DNA of 7,345 nt from Halovenus sp. (lineage in GTDB: Archaea; Halobacteriota; Halobacteria; Halobacteriales; Haloarculaceae). Every line of letters begins with the position of its first letter. Positions within the stretch are counted from its first letter, which is position 1. The position numbers were made by a program, and so were the translations under genes. Positions 1 to 6,614 of this stretch are shown here, one piece after another. The notes below the pieces were generated by a model, which saw nothing but the letters and a program-made list of their open reading frames with translations, had not been told where the DNA came from and did no database searches. Location of the stretch: contig PUNZ01000238.1 in assembly GCA_003551945.1 (NCBI GenBank), positions 1 through 7,345 on the forward strand. Reading direction: 5' to 3'.

Positions 1-1269
1 ACCGCGGAGGTGGCGTTATCTGTTGGACGTGCTGTTGCCTCAGAGGGCCACGAGCATGTCGTTATAGGGCGAGATACAAGAGAGAGCGGTCAGGTTCTTG
101 CTGATGCAGTCAGCGCAGGTGTGCGTGAGTGTGGGGGTACAGTGGAACGTGCTGGTATCGTTGCAACACCAACGCTCGCCCGTGGCGTCGGCACGCTGGA
201 TGCCGATGCCGGGATTATGATAACGGCTTCGCACAACCCGCCAGAAGATAACGGGCTCAAACTCTGGACACAGTCCGGCAAAGCGTTCGGACCCGACCAG
301 CGGGAGGCAATCACTGCGCGTATCGAATCTGAAGCGTATTCGTTTGCCGACTGGGACAATTTCGGGCACGAACAGTCTGTTGCTGGACTTGAGAAAACAC
401 ACCAGTCAGCATTGCTTGATGCGGTCTCAATACGGTCAAACCCCGCTGTGGTAGTCGATATTGGAAATGGGGCAGGTCAGGTGACTGCGAAAGCACTTGC
501 AAACGCGGGATGTACCGTCATGACACTCAACGGTGAGCCAAATGGCGCGTTCCCGGGGCGACCGAGCGAACCCACAGATGAGACACTGGGCGCACTGATG
601 AAAACCGTCGCCGCAACCGAGAGCGACCTTGGTATCGCACACGATGGGGATGCTGACCGAATGATGGCGGTTGATGAGCGCGGCCGGTTTGTTCCAAAGG
701 ATGTCCTTCTCACGCTCTTTGCAACGGCAGAAGCAGGCGAAGGTGACAGAGTTGCGGCCCCTGTTGATACAAGCCTAGCTGTCGAAGACGCACTTTCACG
801 TTCGGGGGCAGCGCTGACGCGGACAAAGGTCGGCGATGTCTATGTCGCTGAAGAAGCAACTGCACCCGATGTGGTCTTCGGTGGTGAGCCAAGCGGAGCG
901 TGGATTTGGCCGACAGAGACACTGTGTCCCGATGGACCACTGGCTGCGTGTAAGCTTGTTGAACTCGTTGAATCCCATGGCCCACTTTCCGAACTCGTTG
1001 ATGGCGTCGAGCAGTATCCAATTCGTCGAGACTCCATCGACCTCTCCGATAAAGCTGGCGTCATGAGCCGCATCACGGAACAAATAACCGAGCAATATGA
1101 ACAGGTTGAGACTCTGGATGGCGTTCGTGTGGAGACTGCTGACGGCTGGTTCCTTCTCCGTGCCAGTGGAACGCAGCCGCTCGTTCGGGTAACCGCTGAA
1201 GCACGCGATGCGAATCGAGCAGATGCACTGTTCGAAGAGGCCCGGTCACTCGTCGCGAAGGCGCAGTAA
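1..1269 (+). CDS. Phosphoglucosamine/phosphomannomutase family protein (GlmM-like), 5' end missing
   Basis: Alpha-D-phosphohexomutase that moves phosphate between C6 and C1 of a hexose or hexosamine phosphate in the cytoplasm, supplying sugar-1-phosphates for nucleotide sugars. All four family signatures are visible: the catalytic-serine loop TASHNP (223-240), the metal-binding loop DGDADR (643-660), the sugar-specificity loop GGEPSG (880-897) and the phosphate-binding loop RASGTQP (1159-1179). The open frame continues to base 1 (T-A-E before the GTG at 10), and the usual N-terminal GTSGIRG segment is absent. The true start therefore lies upstream, probably 15-20 codons away, and the GTG at 10 is an internal Val. 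About 420 residues are present against roughly 440-450 for the family. Gln replaces the more usual Glu in the last loop; I believe this is common in haloarchaeal members. Glucosamine, mannose or glucose specificity cannot be settled by eye. It ends 1 bp from the convergent PHP gene. Confidence 0.92.
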   Translation, partial: TAEVALSVGRAVASEGHEHVVIGRDTRESGQVLADAVSAGVRECGGTVERAGIVATPTLARGVGTLDADAGIMITASHNPPEDNGLKLWTQSGKAFGPDQREAITARIESEAYSFADWDNFGHEQSVAGLEKTHQSALLDAVSIRSNPAVVVDIGNGAGQVTAKALANAGCTVMTLNGEPNGAFPGRPSEPTDETLGALMKTVAATESDLGIAHDGDADRMMAVDERGRFVPKDVLLTLFATAEAGEGDRVAAPVDTSLAVEDALSRSGAALTRTKVGDVYVAEEATAPDVVFGGEPSGAWIWPTETLCPDGPLAACKLVELVESHGPLSELVDGVEQYPIRRDSIDLSDKAGVMSRITEQITEQYEQVETLDGVRVETADGWFLLRASGTQPLVRVTAEARDANRADALFEEARSLVAKAQ

Positions 1270-1270
1270 T

Positions 1271-2179
1271 TTACTGGTGGGTTTGTTCTGCGGCCCGTTC
1301 ACGATGACGTTCTCGCAGTGAGTCAAGCACTTCTTTCGGGACTCTCACCTCGCCAAGCCGGAATTTCTCCGAACCCGGCCCGTGACAATCAGAGCCACCA
1401 GTTGGAATGAGGTCATAGGTGGTTGCTAACTCAAGCGCACGGTCAGGGGTGATTGGGAGGTCTTCGACAGCGGTGACTGCACCATAAGGATACCAGACTT
1501 CAACCCCATCAAGACCGAGAGCGGCAAGCCGTTCAATCATGTTCTCAACCGTGTCTGTCTTCGCTCGAATGCGTCCCGGATGGGCAAGGGATGCGACGCC
1601 GCCAGCGCGTTGCACCGTCTCGATGACTTCTTCGACCGCAAGCCGTTTCATCGGTACGTACACCTCCCCATCCCTGGCCAAATAGGTATCAAAGGCCTCC
1701 TGGATAGAATCGACCCGACCCTCGTTAACGAGCACTTCCGCCAAGTGGGGGCGACCAAGCGCTCCCTCCACACGTTCGACAAGAGACTCGTAGGTAATAT
1801 CAAGGTCTGCAACGCTGGCAAGTCGTTCAACTAGTTCGGTGTTTCGCTGGGTGCGGTACTCTCGGGCCTGTCCGAGTAATTGCTGTAACTGTTCATCGGT
1901 GGGGTCAACAAAATAGCCAAGTATCTCGATTTTTGTGTCGAACAGGTCGGCACGGACTTCCACCCCCGTAATCACCTCCACTGATTCCATTGTTGTGACT
2001 GCGTTGGTAAGGTCATCGGAGAGAATATCGTGGTCAGTAATCGCAATCGCTGAGAGAGTGCGTTCAGCCGCAATTTCGACTCGTTCGGCAACACTCAACG
2101 TTCCATCAGATGCAGTGGTATGCATATGGAGGTCCGCAACCCCTTCATTGAGTGGTTTCTGTGAAACGTCGCTGGTCAT
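1271..2179 (-). CDS. PHP-domain metal-dependent phosphoesterase
   Basis: Predicted cytoplasmic phosphoesterase of 302 residues, of the stand-alone PHP type that includes bacterial YciV/RNase AM (3',5'-nucleoside bisphosphate phosphatase / 5'-3' RNA exonuclease). Metal-ligand motifs appear in family order: DLHMHTTASDG (H18, H20, D25), ITDHD (H50), GVEVRA (E74), GRPHLAE (H145), SLAHPGR (H200) and GGSDCHG (D264, H266). That is a full set of nine ligands for a trinuclear metal site, so the enzyme should be active. The ATG at 2179 puts the first motif at residue 16, normal for the family; the next Met (M19) lies inside the motif and cannot be the start. No Shine-Dalgarno precedes it, consistent with a leaderless transcript. 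It is divergent from the nucleotidyltransferase (38 bp) and convergent with the mutase (1 bp), so probably monocistronic. The natural substrate is unknown from sequence; nucleotide or RNA-end turnover is an inference from the family. Confidence 0.9.
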   Translation of the reverse strand: MTSDVSQKPLNEGVADLHMHTTASDGTLSVAERVEIAAERTLSAIAITDHDILSDDLTNAVTTMESVEVITGVEVRADLFDTKIEILGYFVDPTDEQLQQLLGQAREYRTQRNTELVERLASVADLDITYESLVERVEGALGRPHLAEVLVNEGRVDSIQEAFDTYLARDGEVYVPMKRLAVEEVIETVQRAGGVASLAHPGRIRAKTDTVENMIERLAALGLDGVEVWYPYGAVTAVEDLPITPDRALELATTYDLIPTGGSDCHGPGSEKFRLGEVRVPKEVLDSLRERHRERAAEQTHQ

Positions 2180-2217
2180 TAGCTACATGTTTCGCCGCGG
2201 CTTGTATTAATGCACGC
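2180..2217. promoter_or_regulatory. 38-bp divergent promoter region
   Basis: The only space between two divergent start codons, so both promoters must fit here or reach into the opposing gene. An ATTAAT-centred element (about 2204-2210, TGTATTAATGC on the plus strand) lies about 28 bp before the PHP start, the right place for a TATA box of a leaderless minus-strand transcript. No equally good TATA is visible for the plus gene. The CGAA-N4-TTCG element of the right part is absent. Confidence 0.45.
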
Positions 2218-2934
2218 ATGCAAGCGGTGATTCCAGCAGCAGGAAAGGGAACACGCCTGCGGCCACTGACGGAGACACAACCAAAAGCGCTCGTGGATGT
2301 TGCCGGCAAACCGCTGTTGTCGCACGTCTTTGACCGCCTGACAGAGGCAGCCATCACAGAGGCAATTATCATCGTGGGATATCGTGGTGAGCAGATTGTG
2401 GACTATTACGGAGACCAGTACGGTGACCTTTCACTGAGATACGTCGAGCAAGAACGACAACGCGGGCTTGCACATGCAATTTTCCAGACCGAACCGCTGG
2501 TTTTGGGCGATTTTATCGTAGTGAACGGCGACAACGTCTTTGGTGGTTCGCTGACACCGGCGTGTCGGACGCAATCCCAACCTGAGACGGATGTGACGCT
2601 TTTGACTGAAACTGCTGATACAGAAACTGCTCGAAAAACGGGGGTTGTAGTGACAGACACCACAGGAGCGGTTCAACGACTTGTCGAAAAACCGGAGGAG
2701 CCACCAGCAACTCGGATTACAACTGGCGTCTACGGACTCCCACCCGCGTTTTTTGACGCGTATGAGGCTGTGTCACCATCCGAGCGTGGGGAGTACGAAC
2801 TCGTTGACGTGATTTATCATCTGCTGACAACAGGTGCAACCGTCGAAACGGTCGAACTGGATGGCTGGCGAGTAAACGTAAACGAACCAGCAGACAGAGA
2901 CCGTGCGAGTCGATTGCTTCGTGAACAAAGGTGA
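2218..2934 (+). CDS. Sugar-1-phosphate nucleotidyltransferase (AglF/RmlA-like)
   Basis: Cytoplasmic enzyme that couples a sugar-1-phosphate with an NTP to give a nucleotide sugar and pyrophosphate. The 238-residue product is a single Rossmann-type nucleotidyltransferase domain without the C-terminal left-handed beta-helix of GlmU-type enzymes. Visible motifs: nucleotide-binding AAGKGTRLRPLT (7-18) with the following PK (K23), the metal-binding Asp in NGDN (D105), EKP (157-159), TGVY (169-172) and a C-terminal DGWRVNVNEPAD (216-226). Length and order resemble Haloferax AglF, a glucose-1-phosphate uridylyltransferase of the N-glycosylation pathway, and RmlA-type thymidylyltransferases. The ATG at 2218 was chosen because it puts the conserved MQAVIPAAGKG at the N-terminus; the ATG at 2152 in the same frame would add 22 unrelated residues overlapping the PHP gene. 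The gene converges on the radical SAM gene (15-bp gap). UTP, dTTP or other preference is not decidable here. Confidence 0.9.
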   Translation: MQAVIPAAGKGTRLRPLTETQPKALVDVAGKPLLSHVFDRLTEAAITEAIIIVGYRGEQIVDYYGDQYGDLSLRYVEQERQRGLAHAIFQTEPLVLGDFIVVNGDNVFGGSLTPACRTQSQPETDVTLLTETADTETARKTGVVVTDTTGAVQRLVEKPEEPPATRITTGVYGLPPAFFDAYEAVSPSERGEYELVDVIYHLLTTGATVETVELDGWRVNVNEPADRDRASRLLREQR

Positions 2935-2949
2935 GCGAACAGTAGCCCT

Positions 2950-4095
2950 TTACTGTGGTGAAAAGAGTGTCTGTGTTTTCGGAGTCTTTTCAGCGCCTTC
3001 TCTCTCACGTTCCCAGGCGTCGGGAAGTGGGCCATCATATCCGTCTGGAACGAACGAACAGAGAGGGTCGCTTCCGAGCGGGTCACCAGTATAGGCGTAT
3101 GCACGAGAACGGCTCCCACCGCAAACCTGCCGGAAGGGGCAGGACCCACATTTTCCGTTGAGGGCGTTCTTGTCTCGAAGACTCGTAAACAGCGGGGAGT
3201 TCCGATATATTTCGACAATTCCAGTGTCACGGATATTCCCAGCGGACCGGGGAAGAAACCCTGAGGGATACACATCTCCGATATGGCTGACGAACGCAAA
3301 ACCGTCACCGGCCGTAATTCCCGTTCGTCGGCCGATTTCATCGGAGGGAGTCTCCCGTGGCAACTCCGCTAACTGTTGTTGGAGTGCAACCCGCCGGTAA
3401 TGCGGTGCTTCTGTTGTTTTGATGCCGAATGGAGATTCAGACTGCATCTCATGAAGCCACTCCATGACTGCCTCCGCAGTGTCCGGTGTAATCGGGTCGA
3501 GAACGGCGCCACGGCCAACTGGCACTAAGAAAAACACTGACCAGAGGACTGCCCCAAGTTCTTCGACGAGGTCCCGAATTGCTGGTAGTTCGTCCACGGT
3601 CTCTTGACACACAGTCGTATTAATTTGCAGCGGGAGTTCCTCCTCCCTGGCAGCCTTTGCAGCCGAAATAGTCTGTTGAAAACTGCCGGTCTCCTGACGG
3701 AACTCATCGTGCGACTCGGCTGTTGCACCATCGAGACTCACTGCCATCCGTTTGAGACCGGCTGTCGCCATATCGGCTATCCGCTTTCGAGTTAACGACC
3801 CTGTGCCACTCGGAGTCATCGTCATTCTGAGGTTCTGCTCGGTTCCGTACGCAATGAGTTCGGTGACATCATCCCGTGTCAGTGGGTCACCACCGGAGAG
3901 AACAACTAGTTGCCCCTCGCCGAAGTTCGCTGCAGCGGCGAGCAATTGTTTTCCTTCATCAGTTGACAGTTCTTCAGGATGGCGGTGTGGATCGGCTTCC
4001 GCCCGGCAGTGTTTACAGGCTAGCTCACAGGCCTGTGTCAGTTCCCAAATGAGGACGAACGGTCGGTCATCGGTATCAATCGCACGTTTGTACAT
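2950..4095 (-). CDS. Radical SAM/SPASM-type protein, TIGR04053-like
   Basis: A 381-residue radical SAM enzyme that would cleave S-adenosylmethionine at a [4Fe-4S] cluster. The cluster motif is C23-x3-C27-x2-C30 (ACELACKHCRAE), followed by GGDP (68-71) and SLDG (120-123). The middle carries blocks I associate with TIGR04053: WSVFFLVPVGRG (about 185-196), TTEAPHYRRV (227-236), VYPSGFLP (275-282). The C-terminus has four more cysteines, C316-x2-C319-x5-C325-x20-C346, with CGGSRSRAYA between, enough for one auxiliary Fe-S cluster; the first Cys of a full SPASM domain is Ser here (YPSG). Relatives include the heme-modifying NirJ, AhbC and AhbD enzymes, but substrate and reaction are unknown. The ATG at 4095 is the only start before an in-frame upstream stop. 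The gene is divergent from the HTH regulator across 154 bp and has an oriented copy of the shared inverted repeat upstream, linking it to the module. Confidence 0.88.
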   Translation of the reverse strand: MYKRAIDTDDRPFVLIWELTQACELACKHCRAEADPHRHPEELSTDEGKQLLAAAANFGEGQLVVLSGGDPLTRDDVTELIAYGTEQNLRMTMTPSGTGSLTRKRIADMATAGLKRMAVSLDGATAESHDEFRQETGSFQQTISAAKAAREEELPLQINTTVCQETVDELPAIRDLVEELGAVLWSVFFLVPVGRGAVLDPITPDTAEAVMEWLHEMQSESPFGIKTTEAPHYRRVALQQQLAELPRETPSDEIGRRTGITAGDGFAFVSHIGDVYPSGFLPRSAGNIRDTGIVEIYRNSPLFTSLRDKNALNGKCGSCPFRQVCGGSRSRAYAYTGDPLGSDPLCSFVPDGYDGPLPDAWEREREGAEKTPKTQTLFSPQ

Positions 4096-4147
4096 AGTAG
4101 CTGTTCGATGAAGTATCGTAGACGCTCACCGTGTGTGATGGCTCTCC

Positions 4148-4159
4148 CGAATATGTTCG
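4148..4159 (-). promoter_or_regulatory. Inverted-repeat operator upstream of the radical SAM gene
   Basis: A perfect CGAA-N4-TTCG site. Read on the minus strand it is CGAACATATTCGGGAG, the best match to the consensus of the other five sites including the asymmetric GGGAG flank, so it is assigned to the radical SAM gene. Its centre is 58.5 bp from that ATG, about 14 bp farther than in the other promoters, which would fit a short 5' leader. I see no good TATA box between it and the gene. Confidence 0.6.
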
Positions 4160-4199
4160 ACTGGAAATTTTGTCGGTGAATTATACACACCACGGGGTG

Positions 4200-4211
4200 C
4201 GAATCTATTCG
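4200..4211 (+). promoter_or_regulatory. Inverted-repeat operator of the HTH regulator gene
   Basis: CGAA-TCTA-TTCG, a perfect CGAA-N4-TTCG palindrome. Its centre is 44.5 bp upstream of the regulator ATG and about 20 bp upstream of the TATA box centre, i.e. directly upstream of the core promoter, where archaeal activators usually bind. It suggests autoregulation if the HTH protein is the factor. Confidence 0.65.
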
Positions 4212-4221
4212 GCCAAACGTT

Positions 4222-4228
4222 CTTATAC
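4222..4228 (+). promoter_or_regulatory. TATA box of the HTH regulator gene
   Basis: CTTATAC, about 25 bp upstream of the ATG at 4250. This spacing puts the transcription start at or within a base or two of the start codon, as expected for a leaderless haloarchaeal transcript. No Shine-Dalgarno sequence precedes the ATG. It is the clearest TATA box in the window. Confidence 0.6.
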
Positions 4229-4249
4229 TGTTCACCGTTCTGTCATGCT

Positions 4250-4891
4250 ATGCCTGAGGCGAGACTGGAACTCACGCTCCCGGAGAATATGTGGATTGGT
4301 GAGTTGACACGCCAGTACTCCGATTCGACGTTTGAAATTCTCGCGGCGCTCCCGGACAAAGGAGATGGGGTGGCAATGACAGAGATAACATCCGAACAAC
4401 TGGATGATCTCCTCACAGATATGGAGGGCTACGATGAGGTAACGAGCCTGGATGTGCTCAACAAAACGGACGACAGGGCACTCGTCCAGTTCGAAACGTC
4501 ACTTCCGTTGCTTATCCTTGCGGCTCGGGATTCAGGAGTGCCACTCGAATTACCCTTCACGCTCTCAAATGGCCGAGCAGTCTGGGAACTCAAGGCCTCA
4601 AGCGACCGCTTGGCAATGCTCAGCAACCAACTTGAACAGTTTGGGATCTCCTTTACCGTTGATTATATCCAGTATAACGTCGAGGATAATCCATTACTCA
4701 CCCCCGCTCAACAGGATATTATCCAGAAGGCACTCGAAATGGGGTATTACGACACGCCACGACAATGCTCCCTCACGGACCTTGCAGAAGAGATGGACCG
4801 AGCAAAATCGACGGTCAGCGAAACGCTGCATCGCGCCGAGGAGAAAATCATCAAAGATTTTGCTGAAAGTATTACTGCTCATAGACGGTAA
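4250..4891 (+). CDS. Bat-type (HTH_10) transcriptional regulator
   Basis: Probable cytoplasmic DNA-binding regulator of 213 residues. The N-terminal 140 residues form a haloarchaeal Bat-like sensory region that starts MPEARLELTLPENMWIGELT. The C-terminus (about 149-205) is an HTH_10 domain: LTPAQQDIIQKALEMGYYDT, then the helix-turn-helix SLTDLAEEMDRAKSTVSETL and an amphipathic RAEEKIIKDF tail. It resembles regulators found beside haloarchaeal anaerobic-respiration genes (NarO and DmsR belong to the same broad family), but the N-terminal cysteine cluster described for NarO is absent; the only Cys is C173, in the HTH region. If it senses a signal, it does so without a Cys-ligated metal or redox centre of that kind. 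Its own promoter has a TATA box and a CGAA-N4-TTCG site, and the same site precedes five neighbouring genes, so it is the best candidate for the factor that reads the site. Direct binding is inference. Confidence 0.88.
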   Translation: MPEARLELTLPENMWIGELTRQYSDSTFEILAALPDKGDGVAMTEITSEQLDDLLTDMEGYDEVTSLDVLNKTDDRALVQFETSLPLLILAARDSGVPLELPFTLSNGRAVWELKASSDRLAMLSNQLEQFGISFTVDYIQYNVEDNPLLTPAQQDIIQKALEMGYYDTPRQCSLTDLAEEMDRAKSTVSETLHRAEEKIIKDFAESITAHRR

Positions 4892-4924
4892 TCTCGCATA
4901 CCATTGGTTGTGAGTTAGGACACA

Positions 4925-4934
4925 TTTATTTTCT
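4925..4934 (+). terminator. Possible T-rich transcription terminator after the HTH gene
   Basis: TTTATTTTCT about 34 bp after the regulator stop codon, the most T-rich run in this gap and without a strong preceding hairpin. Archaeal termination can occur at such runs. It would separate the regulator transcript from the next promoter. Weak evidence. Confidence 0.3.
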
Positions 4935-4946
4935 AGTACAGCGGGG

Positions 4947-4958
4947 CGAACACTATCG
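4947..4958 (+). promoter_or_regulatory. Imperfect inverted-repeat operator of the first DUF2249 gene
   Basis: CGAA-CACT-ATCG followed by GGGAGA: one mismatch in the right half-site, with the flanking GGGAG retained. Its centre is 44.5 bp upstream of the ATG at 4997, the same spacing as at the regulator gene, which is why it is called despite the mismatch. No convincing TATA box follows, so the promoter may depend on an activator. Confidence 0.5.
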
Positions 4959-4996
4959 GGAGAATGTTCTTTCGGTAACGCGACGAATGTCATGGT

Positions 4997-5230
4997 ATGT
5001 CGAAACAAATGATTGACAGTCCATCGGAACTTGACGTCCGAACAATCGAGGGGCCACCGTTTTCACACATCATGGCCGCATTGGATGACTTGGCTCCGGA
5101 TGAGTCGCTTCACCTGATTGCGGGGTTCGAACCAGTCCCGTTGTATGATGTCCTTGAACAAAAAGGATACACCTGTGAAACAGAACAGCATTCTCCCGAA
5201 AAATGGGAAGTCAGAATCTCGGTTCAGTGA
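4997..5230 (+). CDS. DUF2249-domain small protein
   Basis: A 77-residue protein made of one DUF2249 domain, a TusA/SirA-like fold of unknown biochemical role. Family landmarks are ELDVR (11-15), GPPFSHI (19-25), the turn LAPDESL (32-38), FEPVPL (44-49, where many members have HDPxPL) and a C-terminal W70 in PEKWEVRI. The single Cys, C60, is not in a TusA-type CPxP motif. DUF2249 proteins occur beside hemerythrin-like, nitrogen-oxide and oxidase-like genes in bacteria and archaea, which fits the neighbouring oxidase-like gene. The ATG at 4997 has no Shine-Dalgarno and lies 44.5 bp from the centre of the inverted repeat; the ATG at 4992 is in another frame. It sits 105 bp after the regulator and 51 bp before the membrane-protein gene, each with its own upstream site, so it may be transcribed alone. 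Confidence 0.85.
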   Translation: MSKQMIDSPSELDVRTIEGPPFSHIMAALDDLAPDESLHLIAGFEPVPLYDVLEQKGYTCETEQHSPEKWEVRISVQ

Positions 5231-5232
5231 CC

Positions 5233-5244
5233 TGAACATGTTCG
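5233..5244 (+). promoter_or_regulatory. Inverted-repeat operator of the oxidase-like membrane protein gene
   Basis: TGAA-CATG-TTCG followed by GGGAG, with a perfect 10-bp palindrome GAACATGTTC at its core and one deviation (T for C) at the left end. It begins 3 bp after the stop codon of the preceding gene, and its centre is 43.5 bp before the ATG at 5282. No TATA box is evident. A GGAGG at 5264-5268, 13 nt before the ATG, is a possible but rather distant ribosome binding site. Confidence 0.6.
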
Positions 5245-5281
5245 GGAGTGAGCCAACGACTGTGGAGGCCAAAGCGGTGAT

Positions 5282-6613
5282 ATGAGTGCACTCCCTGGCT
5301 CGCTGGAGCTTGATTCTCAGCCGCCGCTCACGGTTCCATTACGGCACTTTTTCGTTGGATTAGCGTTTCTGTGTGTCGCTCTCATTGTTGGTGTCATCGA
5401 CCAGCTATTCACTTTCTCGGCGTTTACAAGCGCTGCGCATCTCCATTTATTGCTCGCCGGATGGGTCTGTGTGACCATCATGGGTGCAATGACACAGTTC
5501 GTCCCGGTCTGGTCAGGAACACACATTCACTCCCGTTGGTTGGCCAACGTCCAGCTTCTGTTTGTTACGGTTGGGCTCAGTGGCTTTGCTGTTGCGCTGG
5601 TACTCAGTTGGCTTCCGGCTCTCGGAGCCTTTGGACTCACCATGCTGGTTGGCTTCTGGCTTTTTGTGTACAATCTGCTTCGAACGCTTACCCCGAGAGG
5701 AGGACTGGACGTGACTGAGCGCCATTTTGTGTTTGCACTGGGTTGTTTTGTCATCCTCACTACCATTGGCGTTTTGCTCGCACTGAATGTAACGCATAAC
5801 GTTACTGAATCAGTTCCGGTCACACACGGCTCGCTCCTCGGTGCACACCTGACGCTTGCTGTCTTTGGGGCCGTCATGACAACTATCTATGGCGCAATCT
5901 ACCAGCTTGGAACGATGTTCACCCAAACGAAGCTCCATGGTATCGACCACCAGTTACAGTCACTTGAGGAAATTGCACAGTACAGTGGGGTGGCCTTGCT
6001 GGCGATTGGGCGGTTGCTTGAACATGCGTTTCTTGCACGGATTGGCGGCCTCCTCGTTCTTCTCGCAGCAGGTTCAGTCGCAGTGATTATGGGCCGAAAG
6101 CTCCTCGAAATGCAGGTTGCGTGGACGCCAATGCACCGGCGATACGTTGTTGTAATCTGCTCACTCGCCCTTTGGGCTGTTGGCTCAGGAGTAACGTGGG
6201 TCAGTGATTCATTGGCCTACGACCACCTCTTTGGAAACCCGGCAACAACCCATGCCCTCCTTATCGGTGTAATCGGGTTTATCGTGTTGGGCACGCTCTA
6301 CCATATTATTCCGTTCATTATCTGGATTAACCAGTATAGCGACCGATTGGGACTTGAAAAAGTACCCATGGTTGATGACCTCTATAACGAGCGAATTGCA
6401 ATCGTTGAGTTCAGCCTGCTCCTTGTCGGGTTGGTGATACTCATCTGCACGGATGCACAACTTCTCAGTTCTCAATTTGGTGTCATTGGCTTGAGTGTCT
6501 TTGGCGCTGGCGTGTTTCTGTTTATTACAAATATGGGTAGCGTTGTGTACCGTCATAGCACCTACTCTGTACAGGGGCTATTATTTGGGGCTGAAGCTGT
6601 TTTCCGTGACTGA
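5282..6613 (+). CDS. Heme-copper oxidase subunit I-like / NnrS-like 12-TM membrane protein
   Basis: Integral membrane protein of 443 residues with about 12 hydrophobic segments (roughly 22-40, 52-74, 88-110, 113-133, 149-169, 187-212, 234-251, 255-270, 287-306, 322-348, 373-391, 399-421), the topology of heme-copper oxidase subunit I. Segments 2, 6 and 10 are related: AAHLHLLLAGWV (51-62), GAHLTLAVFGAV (187-198) and TTHALLIGVIGF (322-333), with His53, His189 and His324 spaced 136 and 135 residues apart; His55 and His341 are extra. Segment 10 (H324 to LYHIIPF) recalls the heme-ligating helix X of oxidases. The paired CuB histidines of helix VII and the His-Tyr pair of helix VI are not seen, so ordinary oxygen reduction is doubtful. 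Heme binding, electron transfer or NO-related chemistry are possible; none is shown. Database names for relatives may read cbb3-type subunit I. It has its own inverted-repeat promoter site and lies between DUF2249-type genes. Confidence 0.8.
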   Translation: MSALPGSLELDSQPPLTVPLRHFFVGLAFLCVALIVGVIDQLFTFSAFTSAAHLHLLLAGWVCVTIMGAMTQFVPVWSGTHIHSRWLANVQLLFVTVGLSGFAVALVLSWLPALGAFGLTMLVGFWLFVYNLLRTLTPRGGLDVTERHFVFALGCFVILTTIGVLLALNVTHNVTESVPVTHGSLLGAHLTLAVFGAVMTTIYGAIYQLGTMFTQTKLHGIDHQLQSLEEIAQYSGVALLAIGRLLEHAFLARIGGLLVLLAAGSVAVIMGRKLLEMQVAWTPMHRRYVVVICSLALWAVGSGVTWVSDSLAYDHLFGNPATTHALLIGVIGFIVLGTLYHIIPFIIWINQYSDRLGLEKVPMVDDLYNERIAIVEFSLLLVGLVILICTDAQLLSSQFGVIGLSVFGAGVFLFITNMGSVVYRHSTYSVQGLLFGAEAVFRD

Positions 6614-6614
6614 C

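Noticed and set aside
10..12. GTG at 10 as the start of the mutase gene
   Set aside because: The frame stays open to base 1 and the family N-terminus (GTSGIRG region) is missing, so the gene begins upstream of the window.
2152..2217. In-frame ATG at 2152 as the nucleotidyltransferase start
   Set aside because: It adds 22 residues unlike the family and overlaps the PHP gene; the ATG at 2218 puts the nucleotide-binding motif at the normal distance from the N-terminus.
2817..3341. 174-codon minus-strand open frame
   Set aside because: Overlaps the ends of the nucleotidyltransferase and radical SAM genes in a non-coding frame; no recognisable domain and a basic composition.
3915..3935. CGAAGTTCG as an operator
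   Set aside because: One-base spacer, inside the radical SAM coding sequence.
2950..4095. Naming the radical SAM protein NirJ, AhbC or AhbD
   Set aside because: The conserved blocks fit TIGR04053 better, and the C-terminal Cys pattern alone does not establish a heme substrate.
4250..4891. Naming the regulator NarO
   Set aside because: No N-terminal cysteine cluster; only the HTH_10 domain and general build are shared.
4452..4913. 153-codon open frame within the regulator gene
   Set aside because: Shadow of the HTH_10 gene; the Arg/Ser/Cys-rich composition is unlike haloarchaeal proteins.
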